Made by a program: the position numbers and the translations under genes
Notes under the pieces: generated by a model
Database searches by the model: none
What the model was told of the DNA's origin: nothing
What the model saw: the letters and a program-made list of their open reading frames with translations, nothing else
In this document: one piece after another, positions 18,453 to 27,178 of the stretch
How positions within the stretch are numbered: the first letter of the stretch is position 1
Layout of the letters: each line of letters begins with the position of its first letter
NCBI GenBank assembly: GCA_002937455.1
Contig: PTJZ01000010.1
Coordinates: forward strand, 62,001 to 126,000
DNA from: Alphaproteobacteria bacterium MarineAlpha11_Bin1
Lineage (GTDB): Bacteria; Pseudomonadota; Alphaproteobacteria; MPNO01; UBA830
DNA: 64,000 bases
Direction: 5' to 3'

Positions 18453-19861
18453 TGAGCGGCCTCGATGACGGTGGAGGGTGTGTCGCCAGAAAGATCGAAT
18501 TGACTCACCATATCCTGTAGTCGTTGCATCTTCAAAATACGCAATCTAGCAGGTGCGGTTATACCCGTCGTGCCGTTTTTATCCGGGTGAGGCGGTGCCC
18601 ACGCGGCCTCAAATCCTAATTTTGCGGCTTCTTTGATACGGAGATCTGTTCGGATAACAGACCGGACCTCTCCGGAAAGTCCGATCTCGCCGAAAACCAC
18701 TGTGTTTGCAGTCAGTGGTTGGTCCAAAGCCGCCGAGATCAGTGCGGCGGCCACTGCCAGGTCGGCCGCGGGTTCGCTGATCTTAAGACCGCCTGCTACG
18801 TTGAGGTAAACGTCCTGTGCGGCTAGCGAAATACCGCAGCGTGCCTCAAGAACGGCGAGCACCATTGCTAATCGACCGGTGTCCCATCCGACTACCGCGC
18901 GTCGTGGGGCACCCAAAGCTGACGGAGCTATGAGCGCTTGGACCTCTATGAGAACAGGTCTTGTACCCTCTATTCCGGCGAAAACGGCCGACCCGGAGAC
19001 ATTATCCCGACGTTCGGCGAGAAATAGCGCTGACGGGTTCTCAACCTGAATCAATCCCACATCTGTCATCTCGAAAACACCGATCTCGTCGGTAGGTCCG
19101 AAGCGGTTCTTTATCGCACGTAGTAACCTGAATTGATGCGCGCGTTCGCCTTCAAAGTATAGAACTGTGTCAACCATATGTTCGAGTATGCGTGGACCGG
19201 CGATGTTACCTTCTTTTGTAACGTGTCCGACGAGGATAAGGATAAAGCCACGTCGCTTCGCGAGCCTTATAAGTGTATCTGCTGCAGTACGTACCTGTGT
19301 TACGGATCCGGGCGCCGAATCTATATTGTCGAGGTACATTGTCTGAATGGAGTCTATTATCACCAATTCGGGTGGGGCTAAGATATCCAGAGTGGCGACT
19401 ATGTCGCGGACATTGGTGGCGGCAGCGAGGTTAACAGATGCCGTAGTCAGTCCTAGACGCGCCGCGCGCATTCGGACCTGATCTACTGCTTCCTCGCCTG
19501 AAATGTATGCGCAGGCGGTAGTAGCTGACATTGCGCCGGCCACTTGCAACAAAATCGTAGATTTGCCGATTCCGGGATCGCCACCAACCAAAATGGCAGA
19601 GCCCGGGACTAGGCCGCCACCGGTGACGCGGTCGAATTCAGCCACGTCGGTAACTCGGCGGGTCGCGGCCTTGGAAACTCCATCCAGCGGCACGAATTGA
19701 ATATTACGGCCTTTTCCACTGTCCAAACCTTTAGGCATTTTATCGTGATCGACACCTTCCGTGATCACATTCCATTCCCCGCAGGAGTCGCACTGTCCTT
19801 GCCACTTACCATACGTCGCTGTGCAGCTCTGACAGGTGAAAACAGAAGATAATTTTGCCAT
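18449..19861 (-). CDS. radA: DNA repair protein RadA
   Basis: RecA-like ATPase/helicase that processes recombination intermediates. N-terminal zinc finger CQSCTATYGKWQGQCDSC, Walker A GGDPGIGKST near residue 93, the RadA-specific KNRFG motif, and a C-terminal Lon-protease-like domain (about 330-450) with no need for an active Ser. Length 470 aa is normal. It sits 3 bases after mlaF and overlaps cvpA by 4 bases, in the middle of the long minus-strand operon. Confidence 0.97.
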   Translation of the reverse strand: MAKLSSVFTCQSCTATYGKWQGQCDSCGEWNVITEGVDHDKMPKGLDSGKGRNIQFVPLDGVSKAATRRVTDVAEFDRVTGGGLVPGSAILVGGDPGIGKSTILLQVAGAMSATTACAYISGEEAVDQVRMRAARLGLTTASVNLAAATNVRDIVATLDILAPPELVIIDSIQTMYLDNIDSAPGSVTQVRTAADTLIRLAKRRGFILILVGHVTKEGNIAGPRILEHMVDTVLYFEGERAHQFRLLRAIKNRFGPTDEIGVFEMTDVGLIQVENPSALFLAERRDNVSGSAVFAGIEGTRPVLIEVQALIAPSALGAPRRAVVGWDTGRLAMVLAVLEARCGISLAAQDVYLNVAGGLKISEPAADLAVAAALISAALDQPLTANTVVFGEIGLSGEVRSVIRTDLRIKEAAKLGFEAAWAPPHPDKNGTTGITAPARLRILKMQRLQDMVSQFDLSGDTPSTVIEAAQ

Positions 19862-19864
19862 AGA

Positions 19865-20653
19865 TCAGGCTGATGCGTTTGAGGTGATTAATCCCGCCAT
19901 AGGGCCCTCAAGCCTTCCATGGACGAATTGATCAATGAATTTGTTATCGCTGGTGTCGATTTCCGAAACCGCACCTACCCATACTATTTTCCCCTCATAA
20001 ATCATGGCAATACGGTCACCGATCCGGCGAGCGCTCTCCATATCGTGGGTTATAGTCAAAGCGGTGGCCCCGAGGTCGCGGACACAAGATACGATCAAGC
20101 CGTCAATCACATCACCCATAATCGGGTCAATACCCGTCGTGGGTTCGTCGAAAAACAGAACTTCGGGCCGGGTTGCGATGGCGCGTGCAAGGCCGACCCG
20201 TTTTTGCGCACCAACGGAAATATCGGACGGGTACCTGTCTGCATCGGATTCCGATAGGCCTACTCGTTTCAGCTGTTCGACCGCGTTCGCACGGGCTTCG
20301 TCGCGGCCCATACCAAATCCTGCCATTTGACCAAAAGACACATTCTCCCAGAGAGGAAGGGAATCGAATAGGGCAGCACTTTGAAACAGCATTCCCAGCT
20401 TACGGTTTATTCGATCGCGGGCGTTTCCTCTAATCCCAACGATTTCCACGCCATCAATTTTGATAGATCCCGAGTCTGGCGTAAGAATGCCAATAATATT
20501 TTTGAGGAGAACGGATTTGCCCGTTCCGGACGCACCGATCACGACCATGGACTCTCCTTCCCGGACATCAAGGTCAAGATCAGTAAGAACACGTTTGGAA
20601 CCGAACGATTTACTCAGCCCATGTATCGAGATTTTTATAGGTATTTTCTTCAT
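19865..20653 (-). CDS. mlaF: ABC transporter ATP-binding protein MlaF-like
   Basis: ATPase of the Mla phospholipid transport system. Walker A GASGTGKS near residue 37, a signature region variant (SDISVGAQKRVGLARA in place of LSGGQ-RVALARA), Walker B VLFFDEPTTG and the switch His in ITHDM. The VGAQKR form of the signature is in the usual place and unusual enough to note. Length 262 aa fits MlaF. It overlaps the permease gene by 4 bases. MlaD and MlaB-like subunits are not in the window. Confidence 0.88.
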   Translation of the reverse strand: MKKIPIKISIHGLSKSFGSKRVLTDLDLDVREGESMVVIGASGTGKSVLLKNIIGILTPDSGSIKIDGVEIVGIRGNARDRINRKLGMLFQSAALFDSLPLWENVSFGQMAGFGMGRDEARANAVEQLKRVGLSESDADRYPSDISVGAQKRVGLARAIATRPEVLFFDEPTTGIDPIMGDVIDGLIVSCVRDLGATALTITHDMESARRIGDRIAMIYEGKIVWVGAVSEIDTSDNKFIDQFVHGRLEGPMAGLITSNASA

Positions 20654-21423
20654 CTTGCAAAAAAAGCCTCAGTGATGAGGTAATTGCACCCTAGGATGAG
20701 AATGGAGGCTGAAACCACAGCATTTGTTGTTGCCGACCCCACGCCCTGCGCACCCCCTTTCGAATAGTACCCGTGGTAGCAGCCCATCAGTGCGATGAGA
20801 AAGCCGAAAACGGCCGCCTTAACCAAGCCCGATAGCACGTCCATAAACTCAAGGTATTGCCATGTATTCTTAATGTAGACGCTAGGATTGAAGCCGAGTT
20901 TATGGACAGAGATTAAGTATCCGCCAAATACGCCGATGATATCTGCGACCAAGACACAACAGGGTAACATCAGGAACCCGGCCAGCAAACGCGGTGCGAC
21001 CAGATACTTATAGGGGTTTGTTGATAAGGTGGAGAGTGCATCTATCTGCTCTGTCACGCGCATCGTGCCAATTTCTGCGGCCATAGCAGCACCAATCCGT
21101 CCTGCTACCATCAAACCGGCTAAGACGGGCGCCAATTCTCGTGTTATCGATAAGACGACGACAGTAGCTACCGCGCTTTCTGCATTGAACCTAGCGAAAC
21201 CGGTATAGCTTTGTAGAGCAAGAACCATGCCGGTGAAGACCGCCGTAAGCCCGACGACGGGAAGAGAATAATAGCCGATCTCTATAATCTGCCGCAGCAG
21301 GAGTCGCGGATAGAAAGGTGGTCTCACAATATGGCTTACGCTAACGCCAGCGAAAATAGAGAGCCGACCCATTGCCGATAGGAATTTGATAAAGACGCGT
21401 CCGATTGTAGCTAAGAATTCCAT
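20650..21423 (-). CDS. mlaE: ABC transporter permease MlaE-like
   Basis: A 257-aa inner-membrane permease of the MlaE family, which moves phospholipids between membranes to keep outer-membrane asymmetry. Five or six predicted helices; family blocks TGMVLALQ, RELAPVLAGLMVAGRIGAA and EIGTMRVTEQIDAL are clear. The start shares one base with the alr stop (TGATG), and the stop overlaps mlaF by 4 bases. Full function would need an MCE-domain MlaD from elsewhere in the genome. Confidence 0.92.
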   Translation of the reverse strand: MEFLATIGRVFIKFLSAMGRLSIFAGVSVSHIVRPPFYPRLLLRQIIEIGYYSLPVVGLTAVFTGMVLALQSYTGFARFNAESAVATVVVLSITRELAPVLAGLMVAGRIGAAMAAEIGTMRVTEQIDALSTLSTNPYKYLVAPRLLAGFLMLPCCVLVADIIGVFGGYLISVHKLGFNPSVYIKNTWQYLEFMDVLSGLVKAAVFGFLIALMGCYHGYYSKGGAQGVGSATTNAVVSASILILGCNYLITEAFFAR

Positions 21424-22538
21424 CAGGAGACGTTGCCAGTGTAGTTCTTGGCATAACGCGCACCAAGAGACGTCAGGATTTCGTAACCTATCGTACCTGC
21501 TGTTTCAGCCACTTCATCAACGGTTTGCCACTCGCCGATAAGCTCAATATCGTCGCCGGGTTTGATACTGTTGAGAGGTACGTCGGAAATATCGAATACT
21601 GTCAAGTCCATCGAGACACGTCCTGCGACCGGAACTTTCACGCCTGCAGCATATCCGTGCCCGCTATTACTCAAAGACCGCGGGTACCCGTCCGCGTATC
21701 CCGCTGCAACGGTTGCCAAGCGCGTTTTGGCCGGCACTGTTCGAGTAGCAGCGTAGCCAACGGTAGATTCGGAGTCAACGACACGGATCTGAAGGATTTT
21801 GGATTTTAAACCAACGACTTGGAGGATTTCCGAGTGCGCGCCGCAGTTCTGAGTAAGCCCGTATAATGCCGCGCCGGGGCGGGCTAGATCGTAATGATAT
21901 TCCTGTCCGAGAAAGATCCCGCCGGAGTTCGCTAAAGATGCCTTAGAGGATGGCAACATGGCACGGAGTTCATCAAATAATGCCCGCTGTTGCTCATTCA
22001 TTGGATGATTAGGTTCATCTGCACAGGCCAGATGGCTCATCACATATTCTAACTCTATTCCAGCTAGTGCGCCGGTTTCCCTGGCCAGCCAAGTTGCATC
22101 CTTCGTCGTTAGACCAAGTCGATTCATGCCGGTATCTAGCGCGAGGACGGCGCGACGTCCGCCCCGACTCTTTGCGTGTTCTGACCATGTCCTGATATTT
22201 TCGAGTGTGTTTAAAACTGGCACGAGGTCGTGGGCATCAAACTCTTGTAATGTATTTGTCGATACAAAGCCCTCAAGGACGTAAATGCTGAAATCCCCCG
22301 GAACCGATTGGCGAAGCGTGACTGCTTCTTCCATTGTGGCGACAAAAAAACGTCGACAGCCAGCAACGAGAAGGCTCTGGGTAACCTTTGTGGCACCAAG
22401 ACCATATCCATCGGCCTTCACCACTGCGCCGCTTTCTCCCGGCGCAGTCCGATCTGCTAGGGTTTTCCAGTTCGCGGCGATAGCGTCCAGATCAATGGTA
22501 AGGACGGCACCGGAGAACCTGTTTGCCCCGTCGGTCAG
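21423..22538 (-). CDS. alr: Alanine racemase, probable CTG start
   Basis: PLP enzyme converting L- to D-alanine for peptidoglycan. The PLP lysine lies in VVKADGYGLG, the catalytic Tyr region is GYADGYPRS, and GRVSMDLTVFD is conserved. Conventional start codons (GTG GTG at 22424 and 22421) fall at the PLP lysine itself, which is impossible. The reading frame continues upstream with an excellent Alr N-terminus (VLTIDLDAIAANWK) and contains no ATG, GTG or TTG back to a stop codon. The only plausible initiators are CTG 22538-22536, whose last two bases are in the dnaB stop, preceded by ggag about 10 bases upstream, or an ATT. With CTG the protein is 371 aa, the family norm. Confidence 0.9.
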   Translation of the reverse strand: MTDGANRFSGAVLTIDLDAIAANWKTLADRTAPGESGAVVKADGYGLGATKVTQSLLVAGCRRFFVATMEEAVTLRQSVPGDFSIYVLEGFVSTNTLQEFDAHDLVPVLNTLENIRTWSEHAKSRGGRRAVLALDTGMNRLGLTTKDATWLARETGALAGIELEYVMSHLACADEPNHPMNEQQRALFDELRAMLPSSKASLANSGGIFLGQEYHYDLARPGAALYGLTQNCGAHSEILQVVGLKSKILQIRVVDSESTVGYAATRTVPAKTRLATVAAGYADGYPRSLSNSGHGYAAGVKVPVAGRVSMDLTVFDISDVPLNSIKPGDDIELIGEWQTVDEVAETAGTIGYEILTSLGARYAKNYTGNVS

Positions 22539-24118
22539 AACGGTACGGCTCCTGCAGGGGGGCGAGGCCCGTCATCGAGTCCGTTGGGATCATTGAAATT
22601 TTCGCCGTCCTCCAAATTGTCGAATTTGGTTGCTTCCGGATAGAAACGAAGGTGCACAGTACCGGTGGGCCCATGTCTCTGTTTGGCGATGATGACTTCG
22701 GCCCGTCCTCGAACCGCTGTCATAGCTTCTTCCCAAAGAATGTAGCGTTCGTTCATTTTTTCTGTCGACTCATCGGCACGACGCGACGGTTCAGCACGTT
22801 GCAAATAATACTCGTCGCGATAGATAAACATTACGACATCGGCGTCTTGCTCGATCGTGCCAGATTCACGGAGATCAGCAAGTTGAGGCCGCTTATCTTC
22901 TCGTTGCTCGACGGCTCGACTCAATTGAGAAAGCGCGATGACCGGAACATCCAGTTCCTTCGCGAGGGTTTTTAGTCCTCGGGTAATTTCAGAAATTTCT
23001 TGCACCCTGTTTTGGTCCCGGCTTCGATTACTGCCCTGTAGCAGTTGCAAGTAGTCTACCACAATAAGACCGAGCCCGATTTGGCGTTTAAGCCGTCGAG
23101 CCCGTGTCCGCAAAGCGGAGACAGAGAGAGCAGGGGTATCGTCAATATATAGCGGAGCTTTTTGAAGCTTCTGGCTCGTCTGCACCAAGCGATCGAACTC
23201 AGTCTGGTTCAGTTCGCCCTTGCGGATCTTGTCGGATGGTATCTGGGCTCCTTCGGCCAATATCCTGCTGGCCAATTGCTCTGACGACATTTCTAGTGAA
23301 AAAAAGCCGACGACCGGATCGTCAATCGGCGTCTCATTGCCGTTTTCGTCGACGATAGTATCGCTAAGATTGGCGACGTTGAACGCGATATTTGTTGCGA
23401 GTGCAGTCTTACCCATCGCAGGCCTCCCTGCGAGGACGATAAGATCTGACTTGTGGAGTCCACCGAGCAGAAGGTCGAGCTGACGGAACTTTGTGGGCAC
23501 ACCGCCGAGCGCTCCATCTCGGTTGAAGGCAATTGCGGCCATGTCGACGGCATCTCGGATGGACTCCGCGAAACTTTTAAATCCACCTTCGTAATCGCCA
23601 CTGGTTGCGAGATCGTAAAGATACTGTTCCGCGCCCTCAATCTGAAGCGTTGCACTGTCCTCTGGATCGTGAGAATAGGCGTGATTAACGACATCCGTAC
23701 CGAGTTCAATGAGCTGACGGCGCAGGTACAGATCATAAATCAAGCGACCATAGTCTTGTGCATTAATCACCGCGAAGGTAGCACCGGCCAAATTAGCTAA
23801 GTATCGATGTCCCCCAATTTCTTTATATTCCTCGGCGTCAAATACATGCTTAAGGGTTGTTGGATTTGCCTGTTGACCGCGATCAACGAGCTTGCTGACG
23901 GCATCAAAAATGCGACCATGGAGGGGATCAAAAAAATGTTCGGGCCGCAGAAATTCTGAAACTTTCTCATACGCCAGATTATTTTCGAGAATGACGCCAA
24001 GTAGGCCCATTTCCGCTTCGGCATTGTTAGGCGGTTCCCGAAATCCTGTGATTTCATCTTCCGGTTGTTGCAGCGATGTTGCCACGTCGGTTTCTCCGCT
24101 TATCCAAGAATTGGACAT
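22535..24118 (-). CDS. dnaB: Replicative DNA helicase DnaB
   Basis: Hexameric 5'-3' helicase of the replication fork. The N-terminal DnaG-interacting domain (NNAEAEMGLLGVIL, about residues 30-135) is followed by the RecA-like motor: Walker A GRPAMGKTA, Walker B LIVVDYLQLL, and the LSRAVEQRxDKRPQLADLRESGTIEQDAD block. Length 527 aa is slightly long, usual for alphaproteobacteria. It appears to be first in a polycistron running through alr, mlaEF, radA, cvpA and the SDR. Confidence 0.97.
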   Translation of the reverse strand: MSNSWISGETDVATSLQQPEDEITGFREPPNNAEAEMGLLGVILENNLAYEKVSEFLRPEHFFDPLHGRIFDAVSKLVDRGQQANPTTLKHVFDAEEYKEIGGHRYLANLAGATFAVINAQDYGRLIYDLYLRRQLIELGTDVVNHAYSHDPEDSATLQIEGAEQYLYDLATSGDYEGGFKSFAESIRDAVDMAAIAFNRDGALGGVPTKFRQLDLLLGGLHKSDLIVLAGRPAMGKTALATNIAFNVANLSDTIVDENGNETPIDDPVVGFFSLEMSSEQLASRILAEGAQIPSDKIRKGELNQTEFDRLVQTSQKLQKAPLYIDDTPALSVSALRTRARRLKRQIGLGLIVVDYLQLLQGSNRSRDQNRVQEISEITRGLKTLAKELDVPVIALSQLSRAVEQREDKRPQLADLRESGTIEQDADVVMFIYRDEYYLQRAEPSRRADESTEKMNERYILWEEAMTAVRGRAEVIIAKQRHGPTGTVHLRFYPEATKFDNLEDGENFNDPNGLDDGPRPPAGAVPF

Positions 24119-24545
24119 TCACAGTCCTAAGCCGAATCAGCGAGTGTCCATTCTAAAAATTACAGAGATATTTCGGTGGATGAATCCTGTTCACGCCAAA
24201 ACGATGTGTAAAACGGGGAAAGGAACAAATATATTGGGGAAAACAATTAAGATCTTCGCGATATAAGCCTTACATCGAAGCGAGAGCTGTAAATGGAAGC
24301 GTCTGGCTAAGAACTCTCAATCCACATTTGTCCCAAGTTCGAAAGAAGTTTTATCCCGTTATGCGCCGTTTTGGAGATCTAGCCGCTAGCAGCGCTAATT
24401 TCGTTGGATCAAACCTCCGATATTCGAATCGTACAGTCGCCGCAAGCACCACCAAATTTTAAACCATTGCTCGAGCTAGTTTTTTCTCTCAAAAACCGTT
24501 ATAAATTAAGTAACCCTTGTGCGGGGGTTAACTAAACCAATATTA
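24119..24545. other. 427-base intergenic region upstream of dnaB
   Basis: Holds the start region of the dnaB operon and the space after it on the minus strand. No reading frame or RNA gene was recognised on either strand. I could not pick out a convincing -35/-10 pair. Confidence 0.45.
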
Positions 24546-25823
24546 CTAATGTTGGCTGACTAAGCGGCCTTGTCGCGGGTCCGGATTTTCTCTCTCCGCT
24601 TGTGATTTCTCCCATTCAAACATGTAATCACGTGTCAGCGGCACTGCTGTGAGGGATTTCGTTAGTTGGAGCTGGAACACCATAAGATTTTCGTATCGAA
24701 ATCCCATTTCGCAGATCACTAGGTATAGATCCCACATTCGACAGAAACGGTCGTCATAAATTTCAGAAACTTCTGTTCGTCGCGCTTCGAACCGCTCGCG
24801 CCAATGACGAAGCGTTTCCGCGTAGTGGAGTCGAAGGATTTCGATATCAGTACAAATCAGACCGGATTGTTCGACAACGGGGGTTATTTCGGATAGGGAG
24901 GGCAGGTCTGCGCCGGGGAAAATATATTTTCGGATAAACGGATTGATTGCGCTCGGAGCATCCAAACGACCGATTGCATGAATTACTGCAACACCATCGT
25001 CAGTCAAGAGATTCCTGAGCTTCTCGAAGAATTCAGTGTAGTTCCTCTTACCAACGTGCTCGAACATGCCAACCGAGACGATCCGATCAAATTTGTTGGA
25101 CAGATCGCGATAGTCTTGCAAAAGAAATTTCACACGGTCCAGCAGTCCAGCAGTTTCCGCACGCTCGTTTGAGACCTTGTGCTGTTCTTTTGATAGGGTG
25201 ACACCTGTTACACTGCCATCCGAGATTCCCGCAAGATATATTCCCAACCCACCCCAGCCAGATCCTATATCTAAGATCTTTAGGTCTTGATCGTCTAAAA
25301 GGAGTTTGGATGCGAGGTGACGTTTTTTATTTAATTGAGCGGTTTCTAGATCGTCGTCCGGTTTTGTGAAGTACGCACACGAGTATTGACGATCGAGATC
25401 AAGGAACAGGTCGTAAAGCTCGCCTGACAGATCGTAATGATGTGCGACGTTTTTCTGGGCTACGCCTATTGGATTGTATTGTTTTAACTTTTTGCTACCT
25501 ACGCCAATCATCTGCATCAAGCTCAGTAGCGGATATGAAGCTACATTACTGTAGTTCTGTGCGGCCAATTCAATGAAATCATAGAGGGTTCCTTCTTCGA
25601 TTAATAAATCGCCCTCCATATATGCTTCCGGAACGCTGAGACTTGGATTGATTGCAAGCGTGTATTTAAGGCTAGCTTTGGTGAGTCTTATCGTGCAACG
25701 GGGTGGTGACCCGTCTCCGAGTACCGTTTTAAAGCCTTTGTGATCAATGACGCCAAGTGTCCCTTTAAGGAAAGCGAATTTTAATAATGAAGTAAATGAC
25801 AAGACAGCCCATCCCATGCCCAC
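24546..25823 (-). CDS. cfa: Cyclopropane-fatty-acyl-phospholipid synthase
   Basis: Adds a methylene from SAM across cis double bonds of membrane phospholipid acyl chains. The N-terminal region (about 1-100) has the family CTIRLTKASLKYTLAINPSL and EAYMEGDLLIEEG. NVAHHYDLSGELYDLFLD is the hallmark, SAM motif I is ILDIGSGWGGLGIYL, and GMFEHVGKRNY is the active-site block. Length 425 aa is normal. It stands alone and is not in an obvious operon. Confidence 0.94.
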   Translation of the reverse strand: MGMGWAVLSFTSLLKFAFLKGTLGVIDHKGFKTVLGDGSPPRCTIRLTKASLKYTLAINPSLSVPEAYMEGDLLIEEGTLYDFIELAAQNYSNVASYPLLSLMQMIGVGSKKLKQYNPIGVAQKNVAHHYDLSGELYDLFLDLDRQYSCAYFTKPDDDLETAQLNKKRHLASKLLLDDQDLKILDIGSGWGGLGIYLAGISDGSVTGVTLSKEQHKVSNERAETAGLLDRVKFLLQDYRDLSNKFDRIVSVGMFEHVGKRNYTEFFEKLRNLLTDDGVAVIHAIGRLDAPSAINPFIRKYIFPGADLPSLSEITPVVEQSGLICTDIEILRLHYAETLRHWRERFEARRTEVSEIYDDRFCRMWDLYLVICEMGFRYENLMVFQLQLTKSLTAVPLTRDYMFEWEKSQAERENPDPRQGRLVSQH

Positions 25824-26263
25824 GCGCCGAAGGTTACCCTCTCGCCGGGAACATCCGTTATCAGTTTTGTGGAGAATAAATCAAGAAAGGGCTGGTTGAC
25901 AAATTCAACACAGGGATATCAGAATTTAGGTTAAAAGATATAATATGAAGGGAACTTAACTGCCTTATTATAACAGTTTTTGTGCTTTCTATGGCACTAT
26001 AGACAGAGTATTTCTATTGTCTCCACACGAGTGGTTAATTACTGGTGCAAGAGTAATCATGCGTGTTTATTACAGTTTGGTGATAAAAATATAATTTTTC
26101 TGTTCCTTTTCTTGTTCCACGCTTGGAATTTACACAAAGTCAGCCATACACATGATCGATTTACTCAGATTCTTTAATCTGTAACAATAAATTATTGAAA
26201 TATAAGGATAAATTTGTTATTTATACAAAGATGCTGGCCGGGATGAGCAATCTTTCCCCAAAC

Positions 26264-26272
26264 TTATCCACA
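26264..26272 (+). promoter_or_regulatory. Perfect DnaA-box sequence
   Basis: TTATCCACA matches the DnaA consensus exactly and lies just after an AT-rich stretch. Only one further near match (tgtggagaa, 25869-25877) was seen nearby, so this does not amount to a replication origin and could be chance. Confidence 0.25.
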
Positions 26273-26436
26273 GCCAGAAACATAAAAAATTCAATGCATT
26301 AAGTGTATTTCAGGGTGTTTCGCTACAATTGGAAAGCAGGCTCGGCGAGCTTACTTGTCTAACTGTGAAAAGTAAGTTGTCACCTACTTTCGACGGGCTC
26401 TTTACTTGGTGCATTCATCGATGGTAAGGCGATCAG

Positions 26437-26565
26437 CTAGGTCATACCATCCCGCTTACTATTTATCTGCCGGTTCCAAATTACTTTCAATAAAACTGAT
26501 TTTAAAACTATCCATGTCATTGAGATACCTATAATCCCGAAGATAATGGCGATGACTTTTTCCAT
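26437..26565 (-). CDS. Possible 42-aa single-pass membrane protein
   Basis: ATG at 26565 opens a 42-codon frame with an N-terminal hydrophobic helix (VIAIIFGIIGISMTWIVL) and a basic tail (WNRQINSKRDG). agag lies 8-11 bases upstream as a weak ribosome-binding site. It follows the positive-inside pattern of small membrane proteins, but no family was recognised and it stands alone in a gene-poor region. Confidence 0.3.
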   Translation of the reverse strand: MEKVIAIIFGIIGISMTWIVLKSVLLKVIWNRQINSKRDGMT

Positions 26566-26844
26566 TTTTCGTTGCTCTATGCGTCTCTGCTATAACGGTC
26601 CAATCCATCTTTTTCCCGAAGTTGTATGAAATAGACCGCTCACTGCGGACCTCCCAAGTACGGTAGACTTAATTCGATCCAGAGATACTGAGTTTCAAAC
26701 TGTTTAGTAGGAAATATAGCTTGTACTCATACTGGTGTTTTTAGGGATGAAGTGCATACAAAGTCTGGCATTAATATTTATTTTCAGGTAAGCCAGTGCA
26801 CATAGGTTCGGGAATTAGTTGACAAAAACTATACCGTGCACTCC

Positions 26845-27127
26845 AAGGAGGTAAAAAATGAAGTTTTTTAAATACGCAATTGTAGCCGTCGCGCCAATAA
26901 TGTTTGCTGCTGGTTGCGAAACTACTGCAACAACACAGTCGCAGATTGATAAGGCAAATGCGAAAGCTGAAGATGCCAAAGCTGCCGCTATGAAAGCTTC
27001 CTCGTCAGCACAGGCTGCCGCGGCAGCCGCCCGCGCCGCGGCTGATGCCGCGAACCGTGCTGCAGCAGAAGCCAAGGCAGCCGGTGACAAGGCGGACCGA
27101 ATTTTCCAAAAAAATCTGCGGAAGTAA
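26845..27127 (+). CDS. Alanine-rich Lpp/OprI-like outer-membrane lipoprotein
   Basis: An 89-aa lipoprotein (ATG 26858; the coordinates include the strong AAGGAGGT ribosome-binding site at 26845-26852). Signal peptide with lipobox FAAGC and lipidated Cys20. The mature part is a continuous Ala-rich coiled-coil helix with heptad spacing (for example ADAANRAAAEAKAAGDKAD), like Pseudomonas OprI, and the last residue is Lys (NLRK), as in Braun-type lipoproteins whose C-terminal Lys is joined to peptidoglycan. The convergent neighbour is an L,D-transpeptidase of the ErfK/YbiS type, the enzyme class that makes this bond. The peptidoglycan link is inference from these two facts. Confidence 0.82.
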
Positions 27128-27147
27128 TCCTAAATAATTTAGCTTCC

Positions 27148-27173
27148 ATAGCCCCTTAAGTTCTTGGGGCTAT
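27148..27173. terminator. Hairpin between convergent lipoprotein and L,D-transpeptidase genes
   Basis: Perfect 8-bp stem atagcccc/ggggctat with a 10-base loop, 21 bases after the lipoprotein stop and 6 bases beyond the transpeptidase stop. It is well placed to end both transcripts, although the T tract is weak on either strand. Confidence 0.6.
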
Positions 27174-27178
27174 TGAAC

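Larger units (their letters stand above)
25824..26857. other. ~1 kb gene-poor AT-rich region
   Basis: AT-rich, especially 25920-26230. It holds a TATAAT box on the plus strand (25939-25944), a cagatt/aatctg hairpin (26166-26181), one perfect DnaA-box sequence (26264-26272), and a possible 42-aa membrane ORF on the minus strand (26437-26565). I see no conserved protein or tRNA here. A small RNA is possible but not shown. Confidence 0.5.

Noticed and set aside
25980..26177. 65-codon ORF in the AT-rich region
   Set aside because: No ribosome-binding site, no family resemblance, and composition dominated by AT-rich chance codons.
26264..26272. Chromosome replication origin at the DnaA box
   Set aside because: Only one exact box and one near match, no cluster, and no usual origin neighbours (hemE, parAB, dnaA) in the window.
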